Assembly (NCBI GenBank): GCA_949288725.1
Contig: CASELF010000042.1
Location: 29,055-93,054, forward strand
Length of the DNA: 64,000 nt
Source: an uncultured bacterium
Lineage (GTDB): Bacteria; Cyanobacteriota; Vampirovibrionia; Gastranaerophilales; Gastranaerophilaceae
Reading direction: 5' to 3'
Below are positions 1 to 8,421 of the stretch, piece by piece (the first letter of the stretch is position 1; each line of letters opens with the position of its first letter). The position numbers were made by a program, and so were the translations under genes. The notes under the pieces are model-generated. The model was not told the DNA's origin. It worked only from the letters and a program-made list of their open reading frames with translations, and did no database searches.

Positions 1-1
1 A

Positions 2-664
2 ACAAGTACTCCAAATGTTTTTGAGGCAATAAATATTGACTATTATCATTTTTATGCCCTAAAACGTTCATTAGTTGGTCATGTTATGGAACTGCTTGCA
101 AGAGCGCCACATGGTCAGACTTTGGGGTATGAATATAAAGATAATAAATATGTTCCGATTTTAGAAAATTTGCCTTCTAAAATATTTGAAAATTGGCAAT
201 TTGATAAATATATTGAAGGTATTGAAGCATTCACAAAATGTATGTGTGAATATGAAAAACAATTTAAGGGTATATCTTTTGAAAATCAACAGATAATGGA
301 AAAATATATTTATTTTATGTCAAAAGATGTTGATAAAGATACTGCAAATCTTTTGGGGACAATTGTTCATAGTTTGTATGGCTCTGAACAGAAAGAATTT
401 GCTCCAAAAGTTGGTTTTGCTGCTGCAATAAAATATATAATTACTAAAAAAATTGCAACCGAAAATATTTTATATTCCAAAGTGCGTTCTAATATTGTTA
501 TTCAAAAAATGATAGATTATAGGTTAGCTCATCCTGATATTCGAAAAGAAATGATTAACCTGTTCATTCATAAACGAAGAAGACAAGCATATTTGACAAT
601 ATTAGGAGTAACAATAGATTTTGGAAATATTCTTTTCAAAAAACGAAAGGTATCAAATAATTAA
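2..664 (+). CDS. Unidentified protein, 5'-truncated at window edge
   Basis: The frame is open from base 2, so the ATG at base 86 is only an internal methionine and the gene begins before the window. About 220 C-terminal residues are visible. They are mostly helical and polar with a basic C-terminal end (a KRRR cluster about 30 residues from the stop); no signal peptide, membrane segment or catalytic motif was recognised. The stop lies 14 bases before the DNA methyltransferase gene on the same strand, so the two are probably co-transcribed. Position beside a methyltransferase makes a restriction or specificity partner possible, but nothing in the visible residues shows a nuclease motif. Function unassigned. 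Confidence 0.7.
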   Translation, partial: TSTPNVFEAINIDYYHFYALKRSLVGHVMELLARAPHGQTLGYEYKDNKYVPILENLPSKIFENWQFDKYIEGIEAFTKCMCEYEKQFKGISFENQQIMEKYIYFMSKDVDKDTANLLGTIVHSLYGSEQKEFAPKVGFAAAIKYIITKKIATENILYSKVRSNIVIQKMIDYRLAHPDIRKEMINLFIHKRRRQAYLTILGVTIDFGNILFKKRKVSNN

Positions 665-678
665 CTTTAAAGGTTTTT

Positions 679-2655
679 ATGGAATATTTGTCACTTGAAG
701 AATTAAGTAATGAACTTTCAATTTCTGTCGCAACGGCGAAAAATTGGCTTCGGCTTGGCAAGATTACTTTTCAAAAAACTAAAGGTAATGCTAAATATTT
801 TTCTCGTGAATATATTGAAAAGTTACTTTTAAATATCCGTCAAAGTGATGATAATGTTTTGAAAAGCAGAAGAAACAAAAACTATATTAAAGGTAATTTT
901 TTTTACAAAGATTATGTATCTGCTGTATCAAAAAATATAAAAACAGTAGAAAGTCTTTTGAATACGTTATCTTTAGACGGCTTGAAAGATGAAGATTATA
1001 CTAAATATATAGTTGCCGATTGCGCTATTCAGTTGTTGGTTCAGGCAAAGAAAATTCCTGATGTAAAAGAAGATTTTTTGTTAAATTATCTTGAAAATAA
1101 AATAAATCTTGGTTTCTATTCTCCATTGATAGACTTTTTTATCACAAATAAAGAGGAAGCAAATTTATTTGTCAAAAATTTTGGGCAATTATTTAAATTC
1201 CGTTATGTGTATGAGAGAAATGAAGATCTTTTGGGGTTGTTATATATTTCGTGTTCTAATATGAACAAAAGAAAACAATGCGGCATGTATTATACCCCAA
1301 CAAAAATTGTCGAATCTGCAATAGAAAATCTTTTATCTAAAAATGAAATTAACCCTAATGACAAAATTCTTGATTGCTGCTGCGGGACTGGAAATTTTCT
1401 ATTGAATTTGCCAGATAGCGTAAAACTTGAACAAATTTACGGAAATGATATTGATATTATTAGTTCCCATATTACCAAAATCAATTTAGCATTAAAATAT
1501 AATATTAGGGATTTAAAGATTTTAGATAAGAATATTACAAATTTTGATTTTTTAACTGAATATAATCAGGCAGGTTTTAGTTATATTATAGGGAATCCTC
1601 CGTGGGGTTTTTGTTTTTCTAAATCACAAAAGAAAGCCTTATCAAAAGATTATTTGACAGCGAGGAGAGAAAATGTTGAATCTTTTGATTTGTTTATAGA
1701 AAAGTCTTTGTCTATTTTGAAAAAAGACGGGATATTAATATTTGTTCTTCCTGAATCTGTTTTAAATGTCAAATCTCATCTTGCTATTCGTCAAATTATT
1801 AAGGAAAATAATTCTATTCAATATATTCATTATCTTGGAAATATTTTTGATGGAGTTAATTGTCCCGGAATAGTTTTGCAAATTAGACATACCAAACACT
1901 CAATGAAAACTTCAGGCATGGTTATTTGTACAGAGAAAAATATTTTTGAAATCTCTACAGAAAGGGATTTTGATATAGATAATTTTAGTTTTAAAACAAG
2001 TGATAGTGAATATAAACTGCTAAAGAAAATTCAAAATCCTAAAGATAAAAAATATTTGAAAAATAACGCAGATTTTGCACTCGGAATTGTAACAGGTAAT
2101 AACAAACTTTATTTATCTTCTAAGAAATCTGAAACTAATGAAGTTATAATAAAAGGTTCTGATATTTCCCCATATAAGATAAATGACGGGAAAAATTTTA
2201 TTACTTATGACAAAAACTTATTCCAACAATCTGCCCCACTTGAAATGTATCGGGCATGCGAGAAACTTGTTTATAAATTTATAAGTAACAAATTAGTTTT
2301 TGCCTATGATAATCTTCAGCGCTTGACCTTGAACAGTTGTAATATACTTATTCCTAAAGTTAAAGATATGAATATAAAATATATTCTGGCAATTTTAAAT
2401 TCTTCTGTGGCTCAATTTGTGTATCAGAAGGAATTTAATTCGGTCAAAGTCTTGCGCTCTCATCTTGAAAAAATTCCATTTCCGATTTGTGATGCGGAAA
2501 TTCAAAAAGAAATTACCCAACTTGTCGATAAACTAATTGCCACAGAGGATATAGAAAATTATCAAAGTTTATATGATACTTTAGATGACAAAATAAGTCA
2601 ATTATATGGTCTGAATTATAGTGAATATATATCAATAAGAAAGTCTTTAGTATAG
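679..2655 (+). CDS. N6-adenine DNA methyltransferase with N-terminal HTH
   Basis: This 658-residue enzyme should methylate adenine N6 in a specific DNA sequence using S-adenosylmethionine. Residues 1-55 form a MerR/excisionase-like helix-turn-helix (LSLEELSNELSISVATAKNW). A helical region follows, then the motif X-like segment GMYYTPTKIV near residue 203, the SAM-binding motif DCCCGTGNF at 232-240 and the catalytic motif IV NPPW at 306-309. The last third resembles the TaqI/Eco57I-type target-recognition domain. There is no N-terminal nuclease of the type IIG kind, so cleavage, if any, must come from another protein, perhaps the gene just upstream. It may be a type II modification enzyme, an orphan methylase, or part of a larger defence system extending left of the window. 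Confidence 0.88.
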   Translation: MEYLSLEELSNELSISVATAKNWLRLGKITFQKTKGNAKYFSREYIEKLLLNIRQSDDNVLKSRRNKNYIKGNFFYKDYVSAVSKNIKTVESLLNTLSLDGLKDEDYTKYIVADCAIQLLVQAKKIPDVKEDFLLNYLENKINLGFYSPLIDFFITNKEEANLFVKNFGQLFKFRYVYERNEDLLGLLYISCSNMNKRKQCGMYYTPTKIVESAIENLLSKNEINPNDKILDCCCGTGNFLLNLPDSVKLEQIYGNDIDIISSHITKINLALKYNIRDLKILDKNITNFDFLTEYNQAGFSYIIGNPPWGFCFSKSQKKALSKDYLTARRENVESFDLFIEKSLSILKKDGILIFVLPESVLNVKSHLAIRQIIKENNSIQYIHYLGNIFDGVNCPGIVLQIRHTKHSMKTSGMVICTEKNIFEISTERDFDIDNFSFKTSDSEYKLLKKIQNPKDKKYLKNNADFALGIVTGNNKLYLSSKKSETNEVIIKGSDISPYKINDGKNFITYDKNLFQQSAPLEMYRACEKLVYKFISNKLVFAYDNLQRLTLNSCNILIPKVKDMNIKYILAILNSSVAQFVYQKEFNSVKVLRSHLEKIPFPICDAEIQKEITQLVDKLIATEDIENYQSLYDTLDDKISQLYGLNYSEYISIRKSLV

Positions 2656-2702
2656 TGTTTTGCGGGGTTATTTTATGCAGAGATTTCCGAATAAAAAAGT
2701 TA

Positions 2703-2731
2703 TTGATTTTTATATGATTTTGTTGTATTAT
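2703..2731 (+). promoter_or_regulatory. Sigma-70-type promoter for the small gene at 2767
   Basis: TTGATT (2703-2708) and TATTAT (2726-2731) are separated by 17 bases, and the small gene starts 35 bases after the -10 element. It falls in the gap after the methyltransferase, giving the small gene its own promoter. Confidence 0.5.
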
Positions 2732-2766
2732 CAATATGCTGGTAGAAATAATAGTTGGGGTTAAAA

Positions 2767-3003
2767 ATGCTAGTTTCATCGATTGGTTATTTGGATGCTA
2801 ACAAAGGTATTAGTTCTTCCCTTGTAAAAAGTAAAGTTAATAAAAATGATAGTGGTTTTGGGCATGTACAAGGTGCAGTCAATAATGTGACTGTTTACGA
2901 GAAGAATACTTTTAACAACAATAATATAGTAGATCTAATTAAAGCACTTTTTGCTACTAATAGTGAGAAAAATACTAATTCCGGTCTTTCTTTAAACGCA
3001 TAA
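2767..3003 (+). CDS. Small hypothetical protein, 78 aa
   Basis: The ATG at 2767 is preceded by GGGG six bases upstream and by a promoter at 2703-2731; a TTG four codons earlier is a less likely start. The protein is Ser/Asn/Lys-rich (for example KNTFNNNNIVDL) with no signal peptide or membrane segment and no known domain. It converges on the MFS exporter with only 11 bases between stops. Its composition resembles other Asn-rich lineage-specific proteins in this window. Function unknown. Confidence 0.55.
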   Translation: MLVSSIGYLDANKGISSSLVKSKVNKNDSGFGHVQGAVNNVTVYEKNTFNNNNIVDLIKALFATNSEKNTNSGLSLNA

Positions 3004-3014
3004 ATAATAAAGAA

Positions 3015-4184
3015 CTATTGTTCTTCTTGGAATAGGAATTTTACAAATATTATTGAGAAAACAGCAGGGAAGGCAGATATTACTGTCAATACAGGTGCTA
3101 TACTTGTTGCTTGTGCAATAAATCCTATTATAGACATTGCGATTGCAACGATTCCCCAAGAGAATCCGTTGATAAATCCGCCTATTATACTTTTATATTG
3201 TGGCAAAACTTTTTGGGCCATGCTCATTGTTATTGGTGTTGCAAACATTGTTATAAATCCTATTACAGCATAGGTTATGAAAGATATTACGGGATGAGTT
3301 TTGTATGTTAGCATAAATAAAATCATCAGTGGGAATGTTGTAATCATAGAAATATAAAATACATTTGCTGTGCCTATAATTTTTTCAAATTTAGGACTTA
3401 GCAACGAACTTATTCCGCCCAAGAAAATAAATACGAATAAGGCAACTCCTATTTGAAATTTTGAATAACCCATGGATTTCCAAAGGAATGGCAAAAGAAT
3501 TGAACAAGATGTTGTAACAAGTGTTTTTAGAACTGCAATAACATTTAGGATATTTAATTTTCTGTTTGTTAAAATATCAATGAATGCTTGTTTAAGTTTT
3601 ATATTCATTGGCGGGGTTTTTATATTAGAAAATTTCGGAACGCATGAAAACATACATAAAGCACAAATAATACCAATGATAGATAAAAACGGCATTTTAT
3701 TGAGTCCGAAATATTGTGCAATAGCAGATGATAACAATGGTCCCATTGCATAACCTAAAGACCCGCAAGCAATAAATGTTCCCATATTTTTAACAGTATC
3801 AGTGGTTGAAAATTTTACAACAAAACCTAAAGATTGCGGGTGAAAAAGGCTAGAACCTAAACTCCCAAGGATAATGCACAATAGCATAATGCTAATATGA
3901 GAAGATATCGGAACTAATGAAATAAAAATAGAAGTAAACAGTAATCCCCAAAATATAAAGGCTCTTTTTTTCATAATGTCGGCAAAAAATCCGAAATAAG
4001 GCTGCAACAAAGATGAAAAAATATGTGAGCAACTTAGTATAATTGTTGCAACAGGCATTGAAATTTTAATTTGCTCAGCGATGAACGGCATAATCGGATT
4101 TAATAAACCAGTATAAATGTCATTTACAAAGTGAGCACTTCGAAGCCAAATCTGGGTTTTTCTATTTTTATTATCATCAGTCAT
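3015..4184 (-). CDS. MFS transporter, fosmidomycin-resistance (Fsr)-like
   Basis: This 389-residue inner-membrane protein has about twelve hydrophobic segments and belongs to the major facilitator superfamily. Early residues HFVNDIYTGLLNPIMPF and the loop LGSSLFHPQSLGF match the Fsr-type drug exporter group, in which a conserved His-Phe-x-Asp/Asn near the first helix and an FHP loop are typical. The likely role is proton-driven export of a small polar compound; the substrate cannot be read from sequence. It is transcribed divergently from the DtxR-type regulator, and the shared 105-base intergenic region holds that regulator's operator, so metal-dependent control is possible. Stop is 11 bases from the stop of the convergent small gene. 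Confidence 0.8.
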   Translation of the reverse strand: MTDDNKNRKTQIWLRSAHFVNDIYTGLLNPIMPFIAEQIKISMPVATIILSCSHIFSSLLQPYFGFFADIMKKRAFIFWGLLFTSIFISLVPISSHISIMLLCIILGSLGSSLFHPQSLGFVVKFSTTDTVKNMGTFIACGSLGYAMGPLLSSAIAQYFGLNKMPFLSIIGIICALCMFSCVPKFSNIKTPPMNIKLKQAFIDILTNRKLNILNVIAVLKTLVTTSCSILLPFLWKSMGYSKFQIGVALFVFIFLGGISSLLSPKFEKIIGTANVFYISMITTFPLMILFMLTYKTHPVISFITYAVIGFITMFATPITMSMAQKVLPQYKSIIGGFINGFSWGIVAIAMSIIGFIAQATSIAPVLTVISAFPAVFSIIFVKFLFQEEQ

Positions 4185-4245
4185 AGTACCATAATCTCAC
4201 TAACAATAAGAAAAATCAAACGTTGAAACAGTGAAAAAATATACC

Positions 4246-4274
4246 TTGACAAAGTGTTAGGCATGCCTTACAAT
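4246..4274 (+). promoter_or_regulatory. Promoter with palindromic DtxR-type operator in its spacer
   Basis: A near-consensus promoter, TTGACA (4246-4251), 17-base spacer, TACAAT (4269-4274), lies just before the regulator gene. The spacer contains the palindrome TTAGGCATGCCTTA (4257-4270), whose core AGGCATGCCT (4259-4268) is perfectly symmetric. A dimeric regulator bound here would cover the spacer and block RNA polymerase, which is the usual arrangement for DtxR-family autorepression. The same core occurs at 60259-60268 upstream of the ZIP transporter gene. Confidence 0.75.
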
Positions 4275-4289
4275 AGTTTAGGAGGTTAT

Positions 4290-4742
4290 ATGAATCAAAT
4301 TTCAGATACATTATCTTCAGGATTAGAAGATTATATTGAGGCAATATATGTTGCGCATGTAAACAAAACATCTTTAAAGGGAGCGGAACTTGCAAGGAAA
4401 TTAAATGTTTCAAGAGCTTCTGTATCTGAAGCATTGTCAAAACTTGTTGCCAAAAAATTGATAACATATAACAGTTATGAATCAATTACTTTGACAAAAG
4501 AGGGGATAGAACTTGCTAAAGTTGTATATAATAAGCATCATATATTACAGAATTTTTTTGAGCAGATTTTAGATATTTCCTCTAAGGAAGCAGGTGAGAA
4601 TGCTTGCAAAATTGAACATATAATTTCTCAAAACATATTAAACAAAATGGTAGAATTTAGCGAATTCTGTCAAAAACATGAAAGTTTTATTACCGAGTTT
4701 AAGAAGGAAGTTACCCAAAAATGCCACAAATATCATCAATAG
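4290..4742 (+). CDS. DtxR/MntR-family metal-dependent repressor
   Basis: This 150-residue protein has an N-terminal winged helix (recognition region NVSRASVSEALSKLV, residues 39-53) and a helical metal-binding/dimerisation domain, with no C-terminal SH3-like domain, as in MntR. The start is the ATG at 4290 preceded by GGAGG. Visible metal-site positions are Asp14 in GLEDYIEAIY, His83, and Cys106-x-x-Glu109-His110. The Cys-x-x-Glu-His pattern is that of iron-sensing DtxR/IdeR, whereas Asp at position 14 is the MntR-type residue, so the metal cannot be called safely. An operator sits in its own promoter, so it is probably autoregulated. The last 22 bases overlap the next gene, implying translational coupling. 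Confidence 0.88.
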   Translation: MNQISDTLSSGLEDYIEAIYVAHVNKTSLKGAELARKLNVSRASVSEALSKLVAKKLITYNSYESITLTKEGIELAKVVYNKHHILQNFFEQILDISSKEAGENACKIEHIISQNILNKMVEFSEFCQKHESFITEFKKEVTQKCHKYHQ

Positions 4743-5776
4743 GAAAATTTCTTGACCAACCTATTTTAACTGCGAAATTAAACAAGAATATGCCTGCAAT
4801 TTTAACAGGCGGTTCCGCATTATTTCTTGCTAATCAATTACATAAAACTCCAGAGGATGAACGGTTCAGAAGCGGTTTAAAATCATTAATCGTCCTTGGG
4901 ACTACAGGGATTGCAGCGCTTAATGCTTCAAAAATTGCTGCATATATTACTAAAAAAGAAACGACAAAGCCTTTTGCACAAATTATTAAAACTAATGAAA
5001 AATTAGTTGAAGAATATCTTAAAAACAACACTTTTAGCAAGGAAATCAGTAAAATTTTAGAAAAAGCTAAAAATAAAGTATTATCAATTAAAGAAATTGA
5101 TAAATTAAATATTCCTGAACATAAGACTTTTTTAGATAAATTAATTCCGCCGCCTGAAAATATTCAAGCAAAGGATTTGTTTAAAGAAATCGGCTGGCTT
5201 TCAATATATGGTGCAATTCCTGTGGCTGGTGGAATTGTTGGTGGAATTGTTGCCGATAGAATGACTGAAAGAAATTGGAAAAAGCAGATTCCAAATAAAA
5301 TTAATGAAGGTATTTATCAGTATTTGGCAAATATCTTTATGTGTAATATTGGAGCAGGTGCTGCACTTGCTATTTTAGAAAAATGCAATATAAAATCTAA
5401 GGCTGCAAGATGTGTTGGAATGACAGCAGGTATAATTTTGACAGGTGTAATTGGTGGAAGTGCAATTGCAAATTATATTGGTAACAAAATTATAAATCCG
5501 TTGCTTTTGAAAAATCATAAAAACGAAACTCGAACGCCTGAACTTTTAGATATCGGACTTCATTCGGATGATATTGCAACGGTGTCTTTGTTATCGGGGT
5601 TAAAATGGATAGAACCATCATTACCTTTATTGTATTCAATATCAGGATATAGAGCAGGAGTCGGGTACAGAAACGACAAAGTCCAATGTAAAAAACTTGA
5701 TGAACGTGATAAAAATAAACATTCTAATAATGTTAAGAATGAACAGCAGACTCATTTTTTACGACAAAAGTGTTAG
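4721..5776 (+). CDS. Multi-pass membrane protein of unknown function
   Basis: This 351-residue protein begins inside the regulator gene (22-base overlap) and shares its promoter. Four Gly/Ala-rich hydrophobic stretches are visible, including LIVLGTTGIAALNASKIAAY and VAGGIVGGIVADRM, separated by a Lys-rich helical region at about residues 85-145. There is no His- or Cys-rich metal motif, so a transport role is not shown. Coupling to a metal-responsive repressor suggests its amount is tied to metal status; that is inference from position only. I do not recognise the family. The stop codon lies inside the inverted repeat at 5769-5790. Confidence 0.8.
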   Translation: MPQISSIGKFLDQPILTAKLNKNMPAILTGGSALFLANQLHKTPEDERFRSGLKSLIVLGTTGIAALNASKIAAYITKKETTKPFAQIIKTNEKLVEEYLKNNTFSKEISKILEKAKNKVLSIKEIDKLNIPEHKTFLDKLIPPPENIQAKDLFKEIGWLSIYGAIPVAGGIVGGIVADRMTERNWKKQIPNKINEGIYQYLANIFMCNIGAGAALAILEKCNIKSKAARCVGMTAGIILTGVIGGSAIANYIGNKIINPLLLKNHKNETRTPELLDIGLHSDDIATVSLLSGLKWIEPSLPLLYSISGYRAGVGYRNDKVQCKKLDERDKNKHSNNVKNEQQTHFLRQKC

Positions 5777-5790
5777 GCATATCTAACACT
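5769..5790. promoter_or_regulatory. Second operator-like inverted repeat
   Basis: AGTGTTAG (5769-5776) and CTAACACT (5783-5790) form a perfect 8-base inverted repeat around GCATAT. The stretch AAAGTGTTAGGCAT is identical to 14 bases of the promoter/operator at 4252-4265. The site overlaps the stop codon of the membrane protein. It may be a second binding site of the DtxR-type regulator, a hairpin at the transcript end, or a degenerate copy of the first site. Confidence 0.45.
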
Positions 5791-5830
5791 GCCTTATTTT
5801 ACATTATCCGAAACTACTGTACACAAATTC

Positions 5831-5860
5831 AAGGCGGTTAACCGCCTTTTTCCTTTTTTT
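5831..5860 (+). terminator. Rho-independent terminator
   Basis: AAGGCGGTTAACCGCCTT (5831-5848) is a perfect 18-base palindrome followed by a T-rich run to 5860. It closes the regulator-membrane protein operon. Confidence 0.85.
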
Positions 5861-5911
5861 AGTACTAGCAAAATTATTTTTTAGGGGTTTTATAATAAAA
5901 AAGGGGGAAAC

Positions 5912-6493
5912 ATGACAGAAATAAATTTTACATCTACATATAGAATCCCGATTACCCAAGCGGGTGTTAATTCAGCGAAAAAAGCAAAATTAAAGGAACT
6001 AATTCAATCATATCCAAACGGTCTTATCGGAAACAGCAAAGTAGGAAATGCAAGGGTTTCAGTGGCTGATAGCGAAGATGCCACATTTGTTCAAAAACTA
6101 AAGGCAATAGGTTATAAAGTTTTCCAAAAATTTGAAGGTGAAAATATTCCCAAAGAGGAAATGGATGTTTATATCAAGGAAAGACTTGATAACAGGGATT
6201 ATAGCCAAATAGGCAAAAAGATGAAAAGAATGAGCAGAGAAATGAAAGAAAGAAAAAAATTCGAAAATAGTTTTGACGCTCCAGCAAAAGTTGTTAAAAA
6301 TGAAGAATCTTTTGACGATGTACAATCAGTACAAACAAATAAAGTGCCGGTAAAAGCAACCAAGACAAATTCAGCGCAAAAAGCAGATCAAAAAGCTTTA
6401 ATGGAAAGAATTAAACAGACTCCGGGCTATATAAAATGCAAAGAAGAATATGGGGAAGCGTTTGCGGATGCTGTTTATTTTGGAATAAAATAA
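5912..6493 (+). CDS. Hypothetical basic, helical protein, 193 aa
   Basis: The start ATG at 5912 follows GGGGG. The N-terminus (INFTSTYRIPITQAG) is predicted extended; the centre is strongly charged and probably coiled (KKMKRMSREMKERKKF near residues 106-121), and residues 125-165 are low-complexity. There is no signal peptide, membrane helix or known domain. It has its own transcription unit between two terminators. The short Phe-containing N-terminus resembles that of other lineage-specific proteins here. Function unknown. Confidence 0.75.
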   Translation: MTEINFTSTYRIPITQAGVNSAKKAKLKELIQSYPNGLIGNSKVGNARVSVADSEDATFVQKLKAIGYKVFQKFEGENIPKEEMDVYIKERLDNRDYSQIGKKMKRMSREMKERKKFENSFDAPAKVVKNEESFDDVQSVQTNKVPVKATKTNSAQKADQKALMERIKQTPGYIKCKEEYGEAFADAVYFGIK

Positions 6494-6517
6494 ACATTTA
6501 TATATTTGTAATTAAAA

Positions 6518-6548
6518 AAAAACAGGTAAAATATTTTTGCCTGTTTTT
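6518..6548. terminator. Bidirectional terminator between convergent genes
   Basis: AAAAACAGG (6518-6526) pairs with CCTGTTTTT (6540-6548). With A-rich and T-rich flanks it can act on both strands, ending the 193-residue gene on the plus strand and the HEAT-repeat gene on the minus strand, whose stop codon it touches. Confidence 0.75.
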
Positions 6549-7716
6549 ATAATGCGTTGATTACTGCTCTTAAGTTTTCATCTGAAATTGAATTGAGCGC
6601 AGTTTCTTTATCTTGCGGGGTTATAACTTCAAGCATTTTTAATACTTCTAATGCCTTTACGACTAAAGTCGGATTAGATGATTTTAAAAGGTTTCTGACC
6701 AATTTATCATTTTCTGTGTATTCAAGTGCACTAAATACAAACAAACTGTCTTGTCTGAGTTCATTGTCTGTCAATTTAAACAAATTGGCAGGATCTACAG
6801 AGTTTAATAAATTTTTAATTTCCAAAATTTCTTGCTTAGTATCTCTTGTTTCATCAAAAAGGTACTCATCATTTTCGGTTAATGTATGGAATTTATCTTG
6901 TGCGGCAAGAAGAACTGTTGCAATTTGTGAGTTTAGCGGTTCTTTAATGAGCATTTCTATAAATTCATACAGTTGGAAATCAAATACTTGAGAAAGATTT
7001 AAAATTTCTCCAAGACCTTCTATTATTGCATTAAAAACATAAAGTCCATAGGTTTGATTCTTTTTATATATATGGAACAAATCTGTCAGATATAGAAGTT
7101 CACCGGCTATATTATCAGCCATGGAAGATTTCATCATTGCTTTTATTATATCTTCTACGGCGCTTGTATCCTGGAAAGAAACAAGAAATCTTACAGCATC
7201 CAACTTGATAAAATCATCATCTGATGATAAAAGTTTAACAGATTTATTAAATAAAGACCTATCGCCAATACTTGCCAGTGCGGAAGCGCAATTTGAACTA
7301 AGATAAGAATTTTGGCTATAAGCATATTCTTTTAGAAGATCTGTCGCTTTTGGGGTTTTAATCAATGAAAAATATTTTGCACAATATATTTTTTCATCTG
7401 TTGTCCCGTTTTTGAAAATTTCTAACATTTTTTCAGTCAAATTTTTATCAGAATATTTTGCTAATGTAGAAACAATAAAATCTTCATAAGATGGAGAATA
7501 GAATTTCAGAAAGTTTAGCAAATTCAAATAATTTGATTGATTACAGGCTTTTTCAAGTCGTTTTGCAACATTTTGCTTGACAAAATCGAACAGAAAACTA
7601 TCTTGTTCAACGAGTTCGGAAAACAATTCAGTATCTGAATTATTGACGATATCCTCTGCTGCGGGTTCAAAATCGGCAGGATTTTTGCCCGTAAGTTTTT
7701 TCAATTTCTCATTCAT
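6547..7716 (-). CDS. HEAT-repeat-like scaffold protein
   Basis: This 389-residue protein is almost entirely helical. Repeated units such as DEKIYCAKYFSLIKTPKATD and DFIKLDAVRFLVSFQDTSAV look like HEAT/armadillo repeats, which bind other proteins rather than catalyse. There is no signal peptide or membrane helix, so it should be cytoplasmic. The ATG is preceded by AGGA at a good distance. It lies 20 bases downstream of the DprA-like gene on the same strand and is probably in one operon with it. In Cyanobacteria HEAT-repeat proteins include phycobilin lyases, but nothing links this one to pigments. Confidence 0.75.
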   Translation of the reverse strand: MNEKLKKLTGKNPADFEPAAEDIVNNSDTELFSELVEQDSFLFDFVKQNVAKRLEKACNQSNYLNLLNFLKFYSPSYEDFIVSTLAKYSDKNLTEKMLEIFKNGTTDEKIYCAKYFSLIKTPKATDLLKEYAYSQNSYLSSNCASALASIGDRSLFNKSVKLLSSDDDFIKLDAVRFLVSFQDTSAVEDIIKAMMKSSMADNIAGELLYLTDLFHIYKKNQTYGLYVFNAIIEGLGEILNLSQVFDFQLYEFIEMLIKEPLNSQIATVLLAAQDKFHTLTENDEYLFDETRDTKQEILEIKNLLNSVDPANLFKLTDNELRQDSLFVFSALEYTENDKLVRNLLKSSNPTLVVKALEVLKMLEVITPQDKETALNSISDENLRAVINAL

Positions 7717-7736
7717 AAGGTTATTTCCTAAAAGAA

Positions 7737-8336
7737 CTAATCCAGATAGAATACAGTAATAACTTTATGACGTTCTTCAGCATATTGAACAGCATTGTGA
7801 AGAGTTTTACTTGTATGAGAAAGGAAACAAATTAATTGATTACATTCATCAATAATTTCTCTGTTACAAACTCTAGAAGCATCAGCAAGAGTCATCATTG
7901 CTCTGTCTAAATGCTCAATAATATTAGGAACACCAATCAACTGATTTTGAACATCAGAAGGTTGTTGGCTGATAGTTTGCGGAAGAATAACACATAATTT
8001 ATCAGGATTTGCTTTCATTGCTCCTCGAATAGCAGCAGCATTAGTACCTGAAGAACCGCCTGATGTAATAATTGTATTGTCTTGCATAACTAAAGCAGTT
8101 GCAAGCGTTTCAATCATTTGCTGATGAGTGATTGGAAGATTACGACTACCGATGATAGCGATTTTCTTTGCGGATTGCTTAATTGTTGCCAATTCCATTG
8201 CCAATTCATCAACTGTGTTAGGCGTATCTGCTTTTACTGTGTCTAAATCATCATCTATTGGTACCACTATGGATTTTTGTGCGTCCTCCTGATTATCATC
8301 TGAACTCAATATAATTTCCATATCACTGTCTGTCAT
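7737..8336 (-). CDS. DprA/SMF-like Rossmann-fold protein
   Basis: The 199-residue protein has an acidic, low-complexity N-terminus (about 50 residues) followed by a Rossmann-type domain: IAIIGSRNLP, then TIITSGGSSGTNAAAIRGAM and a VILPQ strand. This order matches the DNA recombination-mediator DprA domain (GSR, then SGGARGID-like loop), which binds single-stranded DNA and loads RecA. It is much shorter than full DprA and lacks its flanking SAM and winged-helix domains, resembling the compact DprA-like proteins known from Cyanobacteria. Role in recombination or nucleotide binding is inferred. It is divergent from pcrA, a helicase gene. Confidence 0.75.
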   Translation of the reverse strand: MTDSDMEIILSSDDNQEDAQKSIVVPIDDDLDTVKADTPNTVDELAMELATIKQSAKKIAIIGSRNLPITHQQMIETLATALVMQDNTIITSGGSSGTNAAAIRGAMKANPDKLCVILPQTISQQPSDVQNQLIGVPNIIEHLDRAMMTLADASRVCNREIIDECNQLICFLSHTSKTLHNAVQYAEERHKVITVFYLD

Positions 8337-8421
8337 TTTGTCTTTTACCTTCTGATTGCATTAATTACATTTTTAAACTATGCTAGATTATAGCATATAT
8401 TTTTTGATTTGGGAAGAGGTC

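Noticed and set aside
2675..2764. 29-codon ORF before the small gene at 2767
   Set aside because: It has a GGGG site but runs across a good promoter and the next gene's ribosome site; more likely untranslated.
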